Origin: Acholeplasmataceae bacterium
GTDB taxonomy: Bacteria; Bacillota_I; Bacilli_A; Acholeplasmatales; Acholeplasmataceae
Assembly (NCBI GenBank): GCA_021108415.1
Contig: JAIOQX010000006.1
Coordinates: 1-64,000, forward strand
Direction of reading: 5' to 3'
DNA: 64,000 bases
The stretch's first letter is position 1, and each line of letters begins with the position of its first letter. The translations under genes and the position numbers were made by a program. Positions 51,852 through 61,223 of this stretch are shown here, piece after piece. The notes under the pieces are model-generated. The model worked only from the letters and a program-made list of their open reading frames with translations. It had not been told where the DNA came from and searched no databases.

Positions 51852-52946
51852 TCAATATGTTGAATTTGCTATAAAATGATATATTTGTTTTTCTTGATAA
51901 ATTTTAATATATTTATTGATAATTTCGAGAACAGGAAATATCAATTGTTTGTACATTATAGCAATATTCAAGTCTTCGCCTGATAAAAAAGTCATCATTT
52001 CATCATATTTTTCGATTAGGTTATCTTCAATGTTTAAAAGTTCATCAATATTTACACAAATCTCTTCGAACTCATCTCTAAAGTTCAGTTGATTTGTAAG
52101 TACGAGTCTTATGTATATCTTTAATTCATAGTCAATTGCATGCTCTAAATCAATATGCTCATCTGGATTTGCCAAATCATAGAGTTTCTTAGGATACAAT
52201 TGTAAAAACTCATTTAGAATTCGTTTCTCTGATTCTTTAACTTGAATATCGAAACTCTTATACTTATAGATGTCTGCTTTTTTAAAAGAGGAATATGAAA
52301 TGGGTAATTCTAACGAGTCTTCTTCATTCTTATAAAATCCGTTTTTAGTGAATAGCTGATGACTATAATGATCATCCTTGAATACAATACTAGATAGTCC
52401 GTTGATACGATGCATTTTATGAATATGTTCTGAAAGTAGATTTATGATAGTCGCTTCATAATCACTAGATATAATCTCTTTTTCATAAATCTTGATATCA
52501 ATGATTCCATTTAAGTCTATAGTATCATATCCTGCCGTGCCTATAGGCATGTTTTCTTTTTCAATGATGAACAAGTGTGAAGCATTTGAAATAGCGTGCG
52601 AGATAAAGATACGGATATCTTCAAATTCATACATTATATCGTTGAAACTGTAGATTGTCTTTTGGTTCATCCAACTTAAAACAATCTCTAAATCACTTTG
52701 ATTAATGCTTCTTATTCTGATGGTATCTTTTTCTAATACATAGCAAGCTTCATGAATATCATTTTGATTTAGATACTCAATAAGTTTGAGATTGTTTGTT
52801 TCAGTAATTAAATCTCCATTTTCAACAGTAAAAACATCAGTAACCATCCCGTTGAGAAGCTCTACAATAGATTCTCCATATATCTCAGGATGGGGAAGGT
52901 GATGTTTAATCAAACTCCTTGGTACAATCATTTTAGTACATTTCAT
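51852..52946 (-). CDS. GNAT-domain acetyltransferase-like protein with extra N- and C-terminal regions
   Basis: A 364-residue protein. The middle part (about 75-225) looks like a GNAT acetyltransferase: IRIRSINQSDLEIVLSWMN, then FIIEKENMPIGTAGYDTID and, near its end, HQLFTKNGFYKNEED. The acetyl-CoA-binding Q/R-x-x-G-x-G/A is not well preserved, so activity is uncertain. The N-terminal 70 and C-terminal 130 residues are of unknown fold; the latter is helical and acidic. The start is placed at 52946, eight bases after AGGAGA; the frame extending to 52982 contains that site. Confidence 0.68.
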   Translation of the reverse strand: MKCTKMIVPRSLIKHHLPHPEIYGESIVELLNGMVTDVFTVENGDLITETNNLKLIEYLNQNDIHEACYVLEKDTIRIRSINQSDLEIVLSWMNQKTIYSFNDIMYEFEDIRIFISHAISNASHLFIIEKENMPIGTAGYDTIDLNGIIDIKIYEKEIISSDYEATIINLLSEHIHKMHRINGLSSIVFKDDHYSHQLFTKNGFYKNEEDSLELPISYSSFKKADIYKYKSFDIQVKESEKRILNEFLQLYPKKLYDLANPDEHIDLEHAIDYELKIYIRLVLTNQLNFRDEFEEICVNIDELLNIEDNLIEKYDEMMTFLSGEDLNIAIMYKQLIFPVLEIINKYIKIYQEKQIYHFIANSTY

Positions 52947-53033
52947 AATTATTTCTCCTATACTTAAGCCATTTTTTTGCAAGTTTTATACTTGCTTACC
53001 TTTTGTACCAAGGTATTTAATTTTAGGGATATA

Positions 53034-53099
53034 AAAAACACTCCTCTTATGGTTATTTGCAGTCATGCTGCTTACCCATAAACACAAGGAGTGTTTAAT
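53034..53099 (-). terminator. Long composite hairpin terminator
   Basis: Read on the minus strand, AAACACTCCT pairs with AGGAGTGTTT. Nested inside are TTATGG/CCATAA and GCAG/CTGC, giving one extended three-part hairpin followed by six T. It starts 67 bases after the GIY-YIG stop at 53166 and lies upstream of the GNAT gene. It may simply end the former or act as an attenuator for the latter. Confidence 0.7.
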
Positions 53100-53165
53100 C
53101 TAATATATTTATATTTTATCATAAAAACTCGTAATTATCAATATTTATAACTGAGTATTTTTAAT

Positions 53166-53945
53166 CTAATATGTATATTTAATTGGTCCAATGCTACCTT
53201 TTTTGTAAAATACTGAAACATCTTTGTTATCATAGAATGAGTTCTCAACTAGTGTGCCGTTAAATGCATATCTTTTTTTCTTTATCTTTTTTCCAGCTTT
53301 AGTTACTTGATCGTACTCACGATGAAGAAACCAATCGCCTTCTTTTAAAAAAGTTGCTTTCACAATCCCTCTGTATACTGTACAAATATATTTTGCTTGA
53401 TTCGCTCTCCAAAGTGCTACTAACCAAGAGTATCTCGTCTTTTCATATATTTTGTCAAAATTAATATGCCCCGATTCTAAACAATTATAATATTCTTTAT
53501 TTATATTAACAAAAATAATCTTATCATTTATTTCAGATTCCAAGAGAGGAGTAGCATTGAATCTATTACTGATTTCTTGTGTAGTAGTTATACCAAACTC
53601 TGTTTGATTACCTCTCACAATATTTGTTAAATCAAATATTTTATTTAAATTCAAAAGATCAATTATTGATGATTCTAATTTAAGAGCCTCTTTTTCTTGT
53701 AAGTTCCATCTAACGATATATGATCTTACTTTATTTCCCTGTCTTAAAATGTTTGCAATTTCATTGTTTTTATCATTTGAGTTCTCACCGTCAAACATAT
53801 CTTGTTGCTTCAAAACACCCTCTTGATGTGAAAACACTCTATTACCTTTTCCTTTGCCTACATAAAAAATTCTATTTGTTTCCTGATTCTCAAGTGCGTA
53901 AACGTAATAATTTAATTTTGCTGTAGTTAATTGATCAAAATTCAT
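53166..53945 (-). CDS. GIY-YIG nuclease-like protein (LEM-3 type)
   Basis: A 259-residue protein whose N-terminal 110 or so residues match GIY-YIG nucleases of the LEM-3-like group: NYYVYALENQETNRIFYVGKGKGNRVFSH (tyrosines, glycines, arginine and histidine all placed) and a later glutamate helix, EALKLESSII, that provides the metal ligand. The remainder carries a TRYSWLVALWRANQAKYI segment and a strand-rich end. It probably nicks DNA or serves in defence or repair. The ATG follows AAGGAGTC. It is alone between gaps, with the composite terminator after it. Confidence 0.82.
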   Translation of the reverse strand: MNFDQLTTAKLNYYVYALENQETNRIFYVGKGKGNRVFSHQEGVLKQQDMFDGENSNDKNNEIANILRQGNKVRSYIVRWNLQEKEALKLESSIIDLLNLNKIFDLTNIVRGNQTEFGITTTQEISNRFNATPLLESEINDKIIFVNINKEYYNCLESGHINFDKIYEKTRYSWLVALWRANQAKYICTVYRGIVKATFLKEGDWFLHREYDQVTKAGKKIKKKRYAFNGTLVENSFYDNKDVSVFYKKGSIGPIKYTY

Positions 53946-54063
53946 GATAGACTCCTTATCAGTTTAAGTGATTGTCAATAAAGCGATTATATAATTTAAT
54001 CAGCTTAAAGTCAATATTGAAAAGAATCATCAAATCATCATTTCTTCTTTTTATAAAGTCAAC

Positions 54064-55134
54064 TCATTTTGCATCCATTAATTCATAAGCATCAAAAGAT
54101 GCCTTATATAATTTTTTAAATCTGTCTCGTGCATCAAGTGGGCTGATGATTTTAGCTTGTGAACCAAACTTGAATAAATGAAAAAATATTTGAGTTTCAG
54201 TTGTCTTAAATGTATATAAATATTTGTTATTTGTATCTGGAATTCCAATAATTGGCAAACTATCTTCCTCAAATACTAATCTTTGTAATCCACCATATGT
54301 AAATTCAACAGTGAAGGTTTCTATCGGTTTTGCAGAAACAGATGCTCTTTGTTTAAATAAGTTTGTGACAATGTCTTCAAGCCCAGAATCTTTAAACTTT
54401 TCACCAGTTGTTCTTACATCATTTTTCAAAAGTGTTTTAACTTTTATTGTGTTAAATGTAATACTTTTACTATCTTTATCAGGAATTCCATAAATAAGCT
54501 CAAGGCTATGGTTATCTGATGGTTTAAATATTTTATAAGGGTATATTTTATTGAATGTTGCTTCTACTTTATATTTGATCATTTTGCTACGCTTAATCGA
54601 TTCTTCTATTTTATCAATTGTTTCTTTATAATAGATTCTTTCTCTAATTTCTCTTGTTTGTACAGCATATGATTCTAAAATTATTTTTAAATAAAATCCA
54701 GTGCCTGATCTTGGTGCATATGCCTCGAAGTAGCTTGCATCTTCCAAACTTTCTAGCAATAATGTGTTTTCTTTGTTCAATTTCAACTTAAAATGAACAT
54801 CACTTGAATATTTATCAGCATATTCTTTAATTGTATTTTTCATCATTTCATTTGTGAATTCATCAACAACTTTAAGAGTAACTATATCACTGAAATTATC
54901 AGTTGTAATTGCTTTTTGAATTGCATTTATCTGTTTTAAAGCGACTGCTCTTGATAGTGGGAAACTTTCATAATAGTTGCTTATTATGGTATTCATGAAA
55001 CCACTTCTATTCTTTAATTCGAAATCATCAATAAAACGAATCATGTCTGCTTCAATAATTGTCATAGCACGAGTGGACAAATTTATATGTTGGCGACTTT
55101 CTTCATTTATAATAAATCCATAATTATTTGTCAT
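54064..55134 (-). CDS. WYL-like transcriptional regulator
   Basis: A 356-residue protein. The last 100 residues follow the WYL/WCX layout: FTVEFTYGGLQRLVFEEDSLP, IFFHLFKFGSQAKIISPLDARDRF and a short terminal helix; such domains sense ligands, often nucleic-acid-related, in phage-defence regulators. The N-terminal part lacks a clear helix-turn-helix, although SRQHINLSTRAMTIIEADM may replace it. The start at 55134 lies seven bases after GGAG; the ATG at 55140 is too close. It overlaps the upstream small gene by 11 bases. Confidence 0.7.
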   Translation of the reverse strand: MTNNYGFIINEESRQHINLSTRAMTIIEADMIRFIDDFELKNRSGFMNTIISNYYESFPLSRAVALKQINAIQKAITTDNFSDIVTLKVVDEFTNEMMKNTIKEYADKYSSDVHFKLKLNKENTLLLESLEDASYFEAYAPRSGTGFYLKIILESYAVQTREIRERIYYKETIDKIEESIKRSKMIKYKVEATFNKIYPYKIFKPSDNHSLELIYGIPDKDSKSITFNTIKVKTLLKNDVRTTGEKFKDSGLEDIVTNLFKQRASVSAKPIETFTVEFTYGGLQRLVFEEDSLPIIGIPDTNNKYLYTFKTTETQIFFHLFKFGSQAKIISPLDARDRFKKLYKASFDAYELMDAK

Positions 55135-55588
55135 TTCCATTCTCCTTTAAACTTATAATGAGTACCTTTGTATCAGTAACCCCATTTGAAATGATTATAT
55201 CAGATCCTTCAGCTAAACTTTTTTGTTTATCTATAATGCAGCTTGGCATTATAAATGTTCCACCAAATGAAATAATCTCTTCATTCATTAAATCTTTTTC
55301 TCTAAATTGAAATTGAGTTCTACCTGGAGAAAATTCTTCAATGCCCGTTTCATCTAAAAATATATCATATATCTCATCCTCAATTGACATACGTTTATAA
55401 TATTCATCTTTATAATATGCTTGCCAATATCTTTCCATAAAATCATAATCTTCTTGAGTATACACTAATGCATATTTACGATCTTCAGAATATACTACAT
55501 GTTTTTCATTCTTAATTTTTAGCTTATTCGTCTCATTCATAAAATAAGCCTTACTCGTGTTTTTTCTTCCGTTATCAATTTGTTTCAT
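55124..55588 (-). CDS. Hypothetical small protein coupled to the WYL-like regulator
   Basis: I do not recognise this acidic 154-residue protein. It contains YTQEDYDFMERYWQAYYKDEYYKRM, a strongly helical aromatic stretch, and a strand-rich C-terminal part. AGAAGGAGATATC precedes the ATG. The stop overlaps the start of the WYL-like regulator, so both are translated together; it may be its ligand-binding or modulating partner. Confidence 0.6.
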   Translation of the reverse strand: MKQIDNGRKNTSKAYFMNETNKLKIKNEKHVVYSEDRKYALVYTQEDYDFMERYWQAYYKDEYYKRMSIEDEIYDIFLDETGIEEFSPGRTQFQFREKDLMNEEIISFGGTFIMPSCIIDKQKSLAEGSDIIISNGVTDTKVLIISLKENGNDK

Positions 55589-55644
55589 ATGATATCTCCT
55601 TCTTTTTAGTAATTTATTATATTATTTTTGATTGATCAATACGT

Positions 55645-55923
55645 CTATTCGAGTAATAGTGATATTGTTTTTCGTTGTTTTCTATATGTATTTCCCCAAC
55701 TTGTAACACCACGTTGGCCTAATACAATCTCAACATCAAAGCCTATAATATTGCAGTCCTTGAGTTCTTCAGGGAAATCTTCAGGATCGTTAACTAAGGT
55801 TGTTATTTTACCCTTAATTAGCTTATATTCTACATGATCATAATACGTAGATTCATTTTTGCCCTCATTTACCAGATATGCATTAAATTTTGTATAATTA
55901 TTTTCCACATCTTTTAGTTTCAT
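55645..55923 (-). CDS. Small hypothetical protein
   Basis: A 92-residue protein of unknown family, with alternating strands (YDHVEYKLIKGKITTLVND; NIIGFDVEIVLGQRG). A good ribosome site (AAAGGAG) lies 6 bases before the ATG. It is read toward the WYL pair and ends 57 bases before the first of them, so it is probably first in that operon. No motif suggests a function. Confidence 0.6.
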   Translation of the reverse strand: MKLKDVENNYTKFNAYLVNEGKNESTYYDHVEYKLIKGKITTLVNDPEDFPEELKDCNIIGFDVEIVLGQRGVTSWGNTYRKQRKTISLLLE

Positions 55924-56154
55924 TTTTATTTCTCCTTTTTTTATATTTTTACTTAATAATTACGCTGTTAATATTTTTGTTTTGTTTTACACTTTCATTA
56001 TCTCACATTTTTCTAATGAATAATAGTGGCTAAATACGGAAAACTATTGTTCATATATTAGGACTTTTATGCGATATTTCATATTTTAATGTTCATCTTT
56101 TATGTCTTTTAATGAGTAAGCTAATATATTTTTGATTATTTGTAGTACTCTACC

Positions 56155-56526
56155 TCAATTCAAGTTTGCATCAAATGTATATATGGCATGCATGGGTGCA
56201 TCTTTAAGCAGTTTTTTTATTTGATGAAAAATATAGTTTTCAAGTTTTCTTAATTTCTCAGAACTTATATTTTTATTAGATCCTACTAGTATTCCCTTAA
56301 ATTTATCACTTTTTGTATTTAGATTATTAAGATAATGATCACTTATCCTCAAAGTTTTTTTATAGTTATTGTTTCCGATAAGTAAGTACAGGCTTAGGTA
56401 TATAGATTTAGATTTTTTTGAATGATTAATGAAATGTGTCACATTATTCACTCCTTTAATGCTCTTATTAAGTTTCAACTTGTGAATGTACATATTAATG
56501 TAATGATCTAAATTTAGCAATGTCAT
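56155..56526 (-). CDS. Small basic hypothetical protein
   Basis: A 123-residue, lysine- and asparagine-rich protein (pI clearly basic) of unknown family, mostly helical. GAGGTA precedes the ATG. The following gap to 55924 (231 bases) is AT-rich and holds nothing I can name. It lies 96 bases downstream of the polynucleotide-kinase-like gene and may be transcribed with it. Confidence 0.55.
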   Translation of the reverse strand: MTLLNLDHYINMYIHKLKLNKSIKGVNNVTHFINHSKKSKSIYLSLYLLIGNNNYKKTLRISDHYLNNLNTKSDKFKGILVGSNKNISSEKLRKLENYIFHQIKKLLKDAPMHAIYTFDANLN

Positions 56527-56622
56527 TTTTTAATACCTCTTTTTATTTATTATTAATTTTTTTACTCATTTAAATGACTAACTATAAATATTTGTATGTG
56601 TGTTTATATTTTTGTGATTTTT

Positions 56623-57144
56623 CTAGAAAATTATTGTTTGTTGCAATAAACGCTTAGTTGAAATCAAAGATAAATCTACTTCATCTTGTTCATTATCTAT
56701 TGTTATAACATCATTAGCGAAACATCTAAAAATGTTAATTGATGTTTCTAGTTTTGAATATTTATCCAAGATGACATCGTCGGGAACTACTCTAAATCTC
56801 TTTGAATTTCTCTCCATTGCAACAGACAAACTCACCTTGACATATACAACTTTTACTATGTAGCCCAATCCTTGGGCTTGTTTCGTTAGTTTAATGACTT
56901 TATCTGTATTAGTAGCAGTCGTATCATATACAAATGAAACTCTATTCTTTAAATTTTTGTATATCTCGTACTTTTCAATGATCTTTGATTCAGAATGTAA
57001 AGCTCTCGGTTGATCAGCATTATAACCTGGAATAGTTTTTTTTATTTCATCACAATCTACTACATCATAATGTTCATATAATTTACTTCTTATAAAAGTC
57101 TTCCCTGAACCTGGCAAACCTGCCATAATTATTAGTTCTCTCAT
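56623..57144 (-). CDS. P-loop kinase (polynucleotide-kinase/AAA_33 type)
   Basis: A 173-residue P-loop kinase with Walker A at 8-16 (GLPGSGKTF), an aspartate stretch VVDCDEIKKTIPGY around 28, and RVSFVYDTTATN around 68 as the Walker B/substrate region. The RNSKRFRVVPDD motif near 113 is typical of the lid of T4 polynucleotide-kinase-like and zeta-toxin-like enzymes. It may phosphorylate 5' ends of DNA/RNA or a nucleotide sugar. The ribosome site (AGAAAGAAG) is weak. Confidence 0.75.
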   Translation of the reverse strand: MRELIIMAGLPGSGKTFIRSKLYEHYDVVDCDEIKKTIPGYNADQPRALHSESKIIEKYEIYKNLKNRVSFVYDTTATNTDKVIKLTKQAQGLGYIVKVVYVKVSLSVAMERNSKRFRVVPDDVILDKYSKLETSINIFRCFANDVITIDNEQDEVDLSLISTKRLLQQTIIF

Positions 57145-57499
57145 GTTTTTCTTCTTTCTACAATAGTTTTTTTGTTTTGTAATGGGTTATCACCTCTTAC
57201 ACTTCTATTGTCTCAAATCATTAATATGATTATAAGTGTTAAGAATTATATAACTAATGTTCATAATTTATATCATTAAGTTCACTTTTATATGTTTTTA
57301 TGTTCATATTATGTGAATATAATAATTATAATAACTTAATTTAAACGCAGATTAGTCTGTTTTTAAATTTATCTTTTCATACTTTTTTATATTATTGTAA
57401 GTTTCTGTGATTTATAAAATTGAATCTCTTATGTTAAAAATAACGCAAATAACTGCTACTATATATATTCCTCAAATTCAAACATCCTTAGAAATACAT

Positions 57500-57532
57500 A
57501 AAAAAGACCCTATCTCAGCTAAGAAACAGGGT
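57500..57532 (-). terminator. Terminator following the tRNA-Lys remnant
   Basis: On the minus strand ACCCTGTTTCT pairs imperfectly with TGAGATAGGGT around TAGC, followed by TCTTTTTT. It stands where the terminator of a tRNA gene would, 12 bases after the CCA end. Confidence 0.7.
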
Positions 57533-57544
57533 TTATTACTATAT

Positions 57545-57574
57545 TGGTGACCCATAGGGGTTTTGAACCGGCAC
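57545..57574 (-). pseudogene. 3' fragment of a tRNA-Lys gene
   Basis: The minus strand reads GCCGG-TTCAAAA-CCCCT-ATGGGTC-A-CCA: T-arm, seven-base T-loop, seven-base acceptor strand, discriminator A and CCA, in exact tRNA spacing. ATGGGTC/ACCA is the usual tRNA-Lys acceptor end (the 5' partner would be GACCCAT). The T-stem has two or three mismatches and no D or anticodon arm is found upstream, so only about 30 bases remain. This is the form an attachment site takes after integration into a tRNA gene. Confidence 0.6.
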
Positions 57575-57735
57575 TTTAAAATTAATAATTATTTCTATAT
57601 GCAAATATATATTCTAGTTTTTTACATCTTTTTCCTAAAGTATAACAACCAAGAATTTTCATTCTTCCCATCTACAGAACACCTCTAATATTTAAATATA
57701 AAATACTACTCTCTAGCTTGATTCCTAGATATCCG

Positions 57736-58041
57736 TCAGTTTTTAGTTTGATTTAGCTCTGATGCAATCTCAATAACTGAAAAATCTTTAACAGCTTTAA
57801 ATTCTTGATGATTCTGTCTGGAATAATTTGCTAACCTACTGATTCTATTAGTTACCTTAATTCCATATTGATCGCAAAGTGATGCAATGTTATTAAATTT
57901 CATTCTAATACTACCTTCTGTTTTATCCACCCCATAAAACTTAGCTTCCTGTATTGATGCTGACAAATCTAATTCATTCAGCACATGATTTTTAATAAAT
58001 ATTAGGCAACAAGTCTTATCTTCAATCTCTTTCCATCTCAT
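57736..58041 (-). CDS. Small helical DNA-binding-like protein
   Basis: A 101-residue protein, rich in helices. The segment KTEGSIRMKFNNIASLCDQYGI resembles the N-terminal region that often precedes HNH-type restriction nucleases, and CCLIFIKNHVL begins with two cysteines. No catalytic motif is seen, so it may be a stand-alone DNA-binding subunit. AAGGAGGTG precedes the ATG by five bases. The gap 57145-57735 holds the tRNA-Lys remnant and otherwise only AT-rich DNA. Confidence 0.55.
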   Translation of the reverse strand: MRWKEIEDKTCCLIFIKNHVLNELDLSASIQEAKFYGVDKTEGSIRMKFNNIASLCDQYGIKVTNRISRLANYSRQNHQEFKAVKDFSVIEIASELNQTKN

Positions 58042-58129
58042 TCTTTCACCTCCTTAGGTTTGTTCTTTCTCGTTTCGTAAGAGTACTAGCCACAATAATA
58101 TGCGATGCAACTTCTCAATTGTTCCAATA

Positions 58130-59038
58130 TTATTTAATAATCTTTTTACGTAATTTATTTATTGCCTTATTCGCAATTTGTCCGACACGCTGCTTACTGA
58201 TTCCAAAATGTTCTCCTATTTCCTCAAGTGTTTTTTCATCAGTCCCTATACCGAATTTCATTTTAATAATAATTTGTTCTCTCACATCTAATTCTTTTAA
58301 AATTTCAATGACATACTCCTCAAGGATTTCTACGTAATAAATGTCTTCAGGATTAGGGTTATTTTTATCTACAGTTAAATTTTTAAATGTAGAACCTTCA
58401 TCGCCAACATCCTGATCTAATGATGAAGTATCATAAGTATAATTTTTAATGTCTCTTAGTACATCAGTTGATATCCCAATGATTTTAGAAACAGTTTCTT
58501 CATCTGGTTCTTTACCATAAACGTTAATGTATTCTCTTGTAAATCTTCGAATTTTAGATGACATGTCAGATATATAAACCGGAGTCCGAATAGTTCTTGA
58601 TGTATTAGCAATAGCACGTGAAATAGATTGTCTAATCCACCAAGTTGCATATGTTGAGAGTCTAAATCCCTTTTCTATTTGAAATCTATCTACAGCTTTC
58701 ATAAGACCCAACGTTCCCTCTTGAACAAGATCCATGAATGAAAGATTAGAGTAAGTATATTTCTTAGCTATACTCACAACCAATCTTAGATTAGCTACTA
58801 TTAAGCTGTCTCTAGCTTCTTTACCAAGTTTAATAGATTTCTCATCAATAGAAATACGCGCTATTGATACCCTTGTTGATAATTCGATTTCTTCTTCTCT
58901 TGTCAATAACTTTATCTGACCAATATCTCTTAAAAAGATACTTACTGGATCGATTAAATTATCGAATTTATTCGAATTTGATAATTCCTCATCAATGCTT
59001 TCCAATTCAGAAATTTGGGGTTCTTTTTCTAATTTCAA
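58130..59038 (-). CDS. RNA polymerase sigma-70 factor (SigA-like, second copy type)
   Basis: A 302-residue sigma factor. Region 1.2 is clear ([25 protein letters not shown]), region 2 is strong ([34 protein letters not shown], then [19 protein letters not shown]), region 3 follows, and region 4.2 reads [19 protein letters not shown]. The WW pair needed to melt promoters is present, unlike in the sigma factor at 43665. It is much shorter than a housekeeping SigA (over 370 residues) and sits between accessory genes, so I regard it as an accessory factor, perhaps recognising ordinary -10 sequences. GGAGG precedes the ATG. Confidence 0.9.
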   Translation of the reverse strand: MKLEKEPQISELESIDEELSNSNKFDNLIDPVSIFLRDIGQIKLLTREEEIELSTRVSIARISIDEKSIKLGKEARDSLIVANLRLVVSIAKKYTYSNLSFMDLVQEGTLGLMKAVDRFQIEKGFRLSTYATWWIRQSISRAIANTSRTIRTPVYISDMSSKIRRFTREYINVYGKEPDEETVSKIIGISTDVLRDIKNYTYDTSSLDQDVGDEGSTFKNLTVDKNNPNPEDIYYVEILEEYVIEILKELDVREQIIIKMKFGIGTDEKTLEEIGEHFGISKQRVGQIANKAINKLRKKIIK

Positions 59039-59173
59039 TTAGTTCCTCCTGGTTTATTTTTATTTATTATAGGTTGATACTTGAGTTATAAACATCTGAA
59101 TATCCTTGTCGAGATAAAATAATATTTTGATGAACTATACTATCAATTTAATTGTACTACTTTAACTAAAAAT

Positions 59174-61210
59174 CTAATATGCGATAAACAACGTTTTTAT
59201 TGTTTCTTGTACTCCACTAAATAATTGATTATAAATCGACTCATCCATAGATCTAATTTCGTTAACTAATTCTTTTATTCTTTCAGAAATCACTTCTTTT
59301 ATGCTTAATGCTTTAATCATTTCATTAATTTCTAACAATAACAAAACAGCTATATCAATATTACTTTTATTAATTGCTTCCTTGAATTTTATTAGTTTAT
59401 CTTCTAAAACAAACATATTTTTTTTGACTCTCGAAGGGTACTCAAATCTAGGATGTACTATTTTTACACTATCAAAATCTTCACTAGGAATAAAACAATC
59501 ATACATGACATTATGATTGTCAAAATCAAAACTATTCTCAACAGGTGTTTCTTCAATTTGTGGAACATCATAAACTTTATCATCTCTTTCATTAATTGCT
59601 AAGAAAGAAGTGTATTTTGAATCGATTTGATTTTCAATAGCAATTTGAATAATTAAGTCTTGATATCCTTCTTTATTATTTAAGCTTCTATTCATCAATG
59701 TTTCATAATAACCCTTTTTACAGGTCGCAAAAACTTTATCTAATTCAAGATTTGTAATTTTGATTGTATCTTTCTTAATGACTATTGGTTTATCATCAAC
59801 TGTTATAATAATATCTTTTTTAAGATTTTCAAGTTTCAATAAAACTGTCCAATATTCATTATTAAATAATGTGTCAGAGTAGTAATAAAGATCCAATATT
59901 TTGTTTTTTGTATAAAGTTTCACTTTAGACGATATCATACCATTGATGTTAGAAAAAGCTCTAATAAGTTTGTTTGTGAAGTTTGCTTCATTAGGTGTAA
60001 AATAATAAGCTTTACCATGTCCTACTTTTGAAATCTTATCTAAAAATGAAGTATTAACATTCATATCTAAGCCAAATAAATATAAATGGTTATTTTGAAT
60101 TTTATTTGCAATCTGATTACAAATATAATCTTCATTTCCTACTTGACCATCTGTGATTACAATTATATTTGCGTTATTTGCATAAGATAATGATGCTTCC
60201 AATGCACTAAGTAATTCCGTTCCACCCATATTTGCAGAAAGTGCGTTTATATAATCATTTAATTCAGTTCTTACATTACGTACAGTTTTCAACAAGTTAA
60301 ACAGTTTATGATGATGAGTCCCAAATGAAATAATTTCGATAAAATCATCTGCTTCTAATTGAGCTAATACTGCTTTTAGTAACTCTTTTACTGCATTTAT
60401 ATTTCTTCCATTCATTGAACCAGATCTATCAATAACAAACACATACTTTTTTTGAATTCTTTCATTTAATTCTTTCAATTCAGGCATTAAATCAATTAAT
60501 AAATATTGTCCATTAATAAGTGCTGTTGTTTTAAACTCTTTCTTCAATTCAATCGATAATTTAAAATCCCGATTTAGACGATTGTTTAAACTAATGACTT
60601 GTTCATCATTAATAACTTTAATTTTGTGTGAGCTTGAGTTAACGTCTTTGATTGATAAATTTTTTTCTATATTTACTATAAAATCGCAAGTGTAACTAGC
60701 TTTGTCTTCTCTTGCTAAACTATTTGAAACAAGATCATTATATCTTTGCCCTACTAGAGTTGGTATGAATATATCTATTTGATTATCATATACATCACAC
60801 GTTTCAATGTAACTTATCGTGATTTTAACTAGTTCATCTGGCATTACTCGGCCCAAAGACAATTTAAAAACATTAGAATTTAAACTTTCCATCATATAAG
60901 CAGAATCACCTTTTGCGATGGCTTGTTGATACTCTTTATTAGCTTGCTGCTTTTCCTTGACAACTCCTTTTAAGATTTTATCTCCAATTGTTGCTTTAAA
61001 TGATGTTATAGTTGCACCAGCATTTAATGGAAATGTATAGTAAATTTCAACAGATTGATCTTTATTTAAATTTAAGTACTCCTGCTCAACTTTCCAAGTA
61101 TTAAATTTTCCAACTATGTTGCCTGTAAAGATAACTTTGGTAAGTGATATATTACTTTCTTCATCTAAAATATTGTAAGCAATTTCTTTTTTCTCTACTT
61201 CTTTTTCCAT
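59174..61210 (-). CDS. VIT-VWA domain protein
   Basis: A 678-residue protein with an N-terminal VIT domain (about 18-150: VEIYYTFPLNAGATITSFKATIG, KEKQQANKEYQQAIAKGDSAYMME) and a VWA domain (about 258-420) whose MIDAS motif is FVIDRSGSMNG, with a later ITDGQVGN. The C-terminal 200 residues are of unknown fold. This is the inter-alpha-trypsin-inhibitor heavy-chain layout, found in many bacteria in secreted or cytoplasmic form. No signal peptide is seen here, so it is cytoplasmic. It is paired with a MerR regulator 13 bases upstream. Confidence 0.87.
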   Translation of the reverse strand: MEKEVEKKEIAYNILDEESNISLTKVIFTGNIVGKFNTWKVEQEYLNLNKDQSVEIYYTFPLNAGATITSFKATIGDKILKGVVKEKQQANKEYQQAIAKGDSAYMMESLNSNVFKLSLGRVMPDELVKITISYIETCDVYDNQIDIFIPTLVGQRYNDLVSNSLAREDKASYTCDFIVNIEKNLSIKDVNSSSHKIKVINDEQVISLNNRLNRDFKLSIELKKEFKTTALINGQYLLIDLMPELKELNERIQKKYVFVIDRSGSMNGRNINAVKELLKAVLAQLEADDFIEIISFGTHHHKLFNLLKTVRNVRTELNDYINALSANMGGTELLSALEASLSYANNANIIVITDGQVGNEDYICNQIANKIQNNHLYLFGLDMNVNTSFLDKISKVGHGKAYYFTPNEANFTNKLIRAFSNINGMISSKVKLYTKNKILDLYYYSDTLFNNEYWTVLLKLENLKKDIIITVDDKPIVIKKDTIKITNLELDKVFATCKKGYYETLMNRSLNNKEGYQDLIIQIAIENQIDSKYTSFLAINERDDKVYDVPQIEETPVENSFDFDNHNVMYDCFIPSEDFDSVKIVHPRFEYPSRVKKNMFVLEDKLIKFKEAINKSNIDIAVLLLLEINEMIKALSIKEVISERIKELVNEIRSMDESIYNQLFSGVQETIKTLFIAY

Positions 61211-61223
61211 AAATTCCCTCCAA

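Noticed and set aside
57584..57675. 29-codon minus-strand frame (MGRMKILGCYTL...)
   Set aside because: It has GAGGTG rather far upstream, lies in the AT-rich scar by the tRNA-Lys remnant and has no operon partner; chance is likely.
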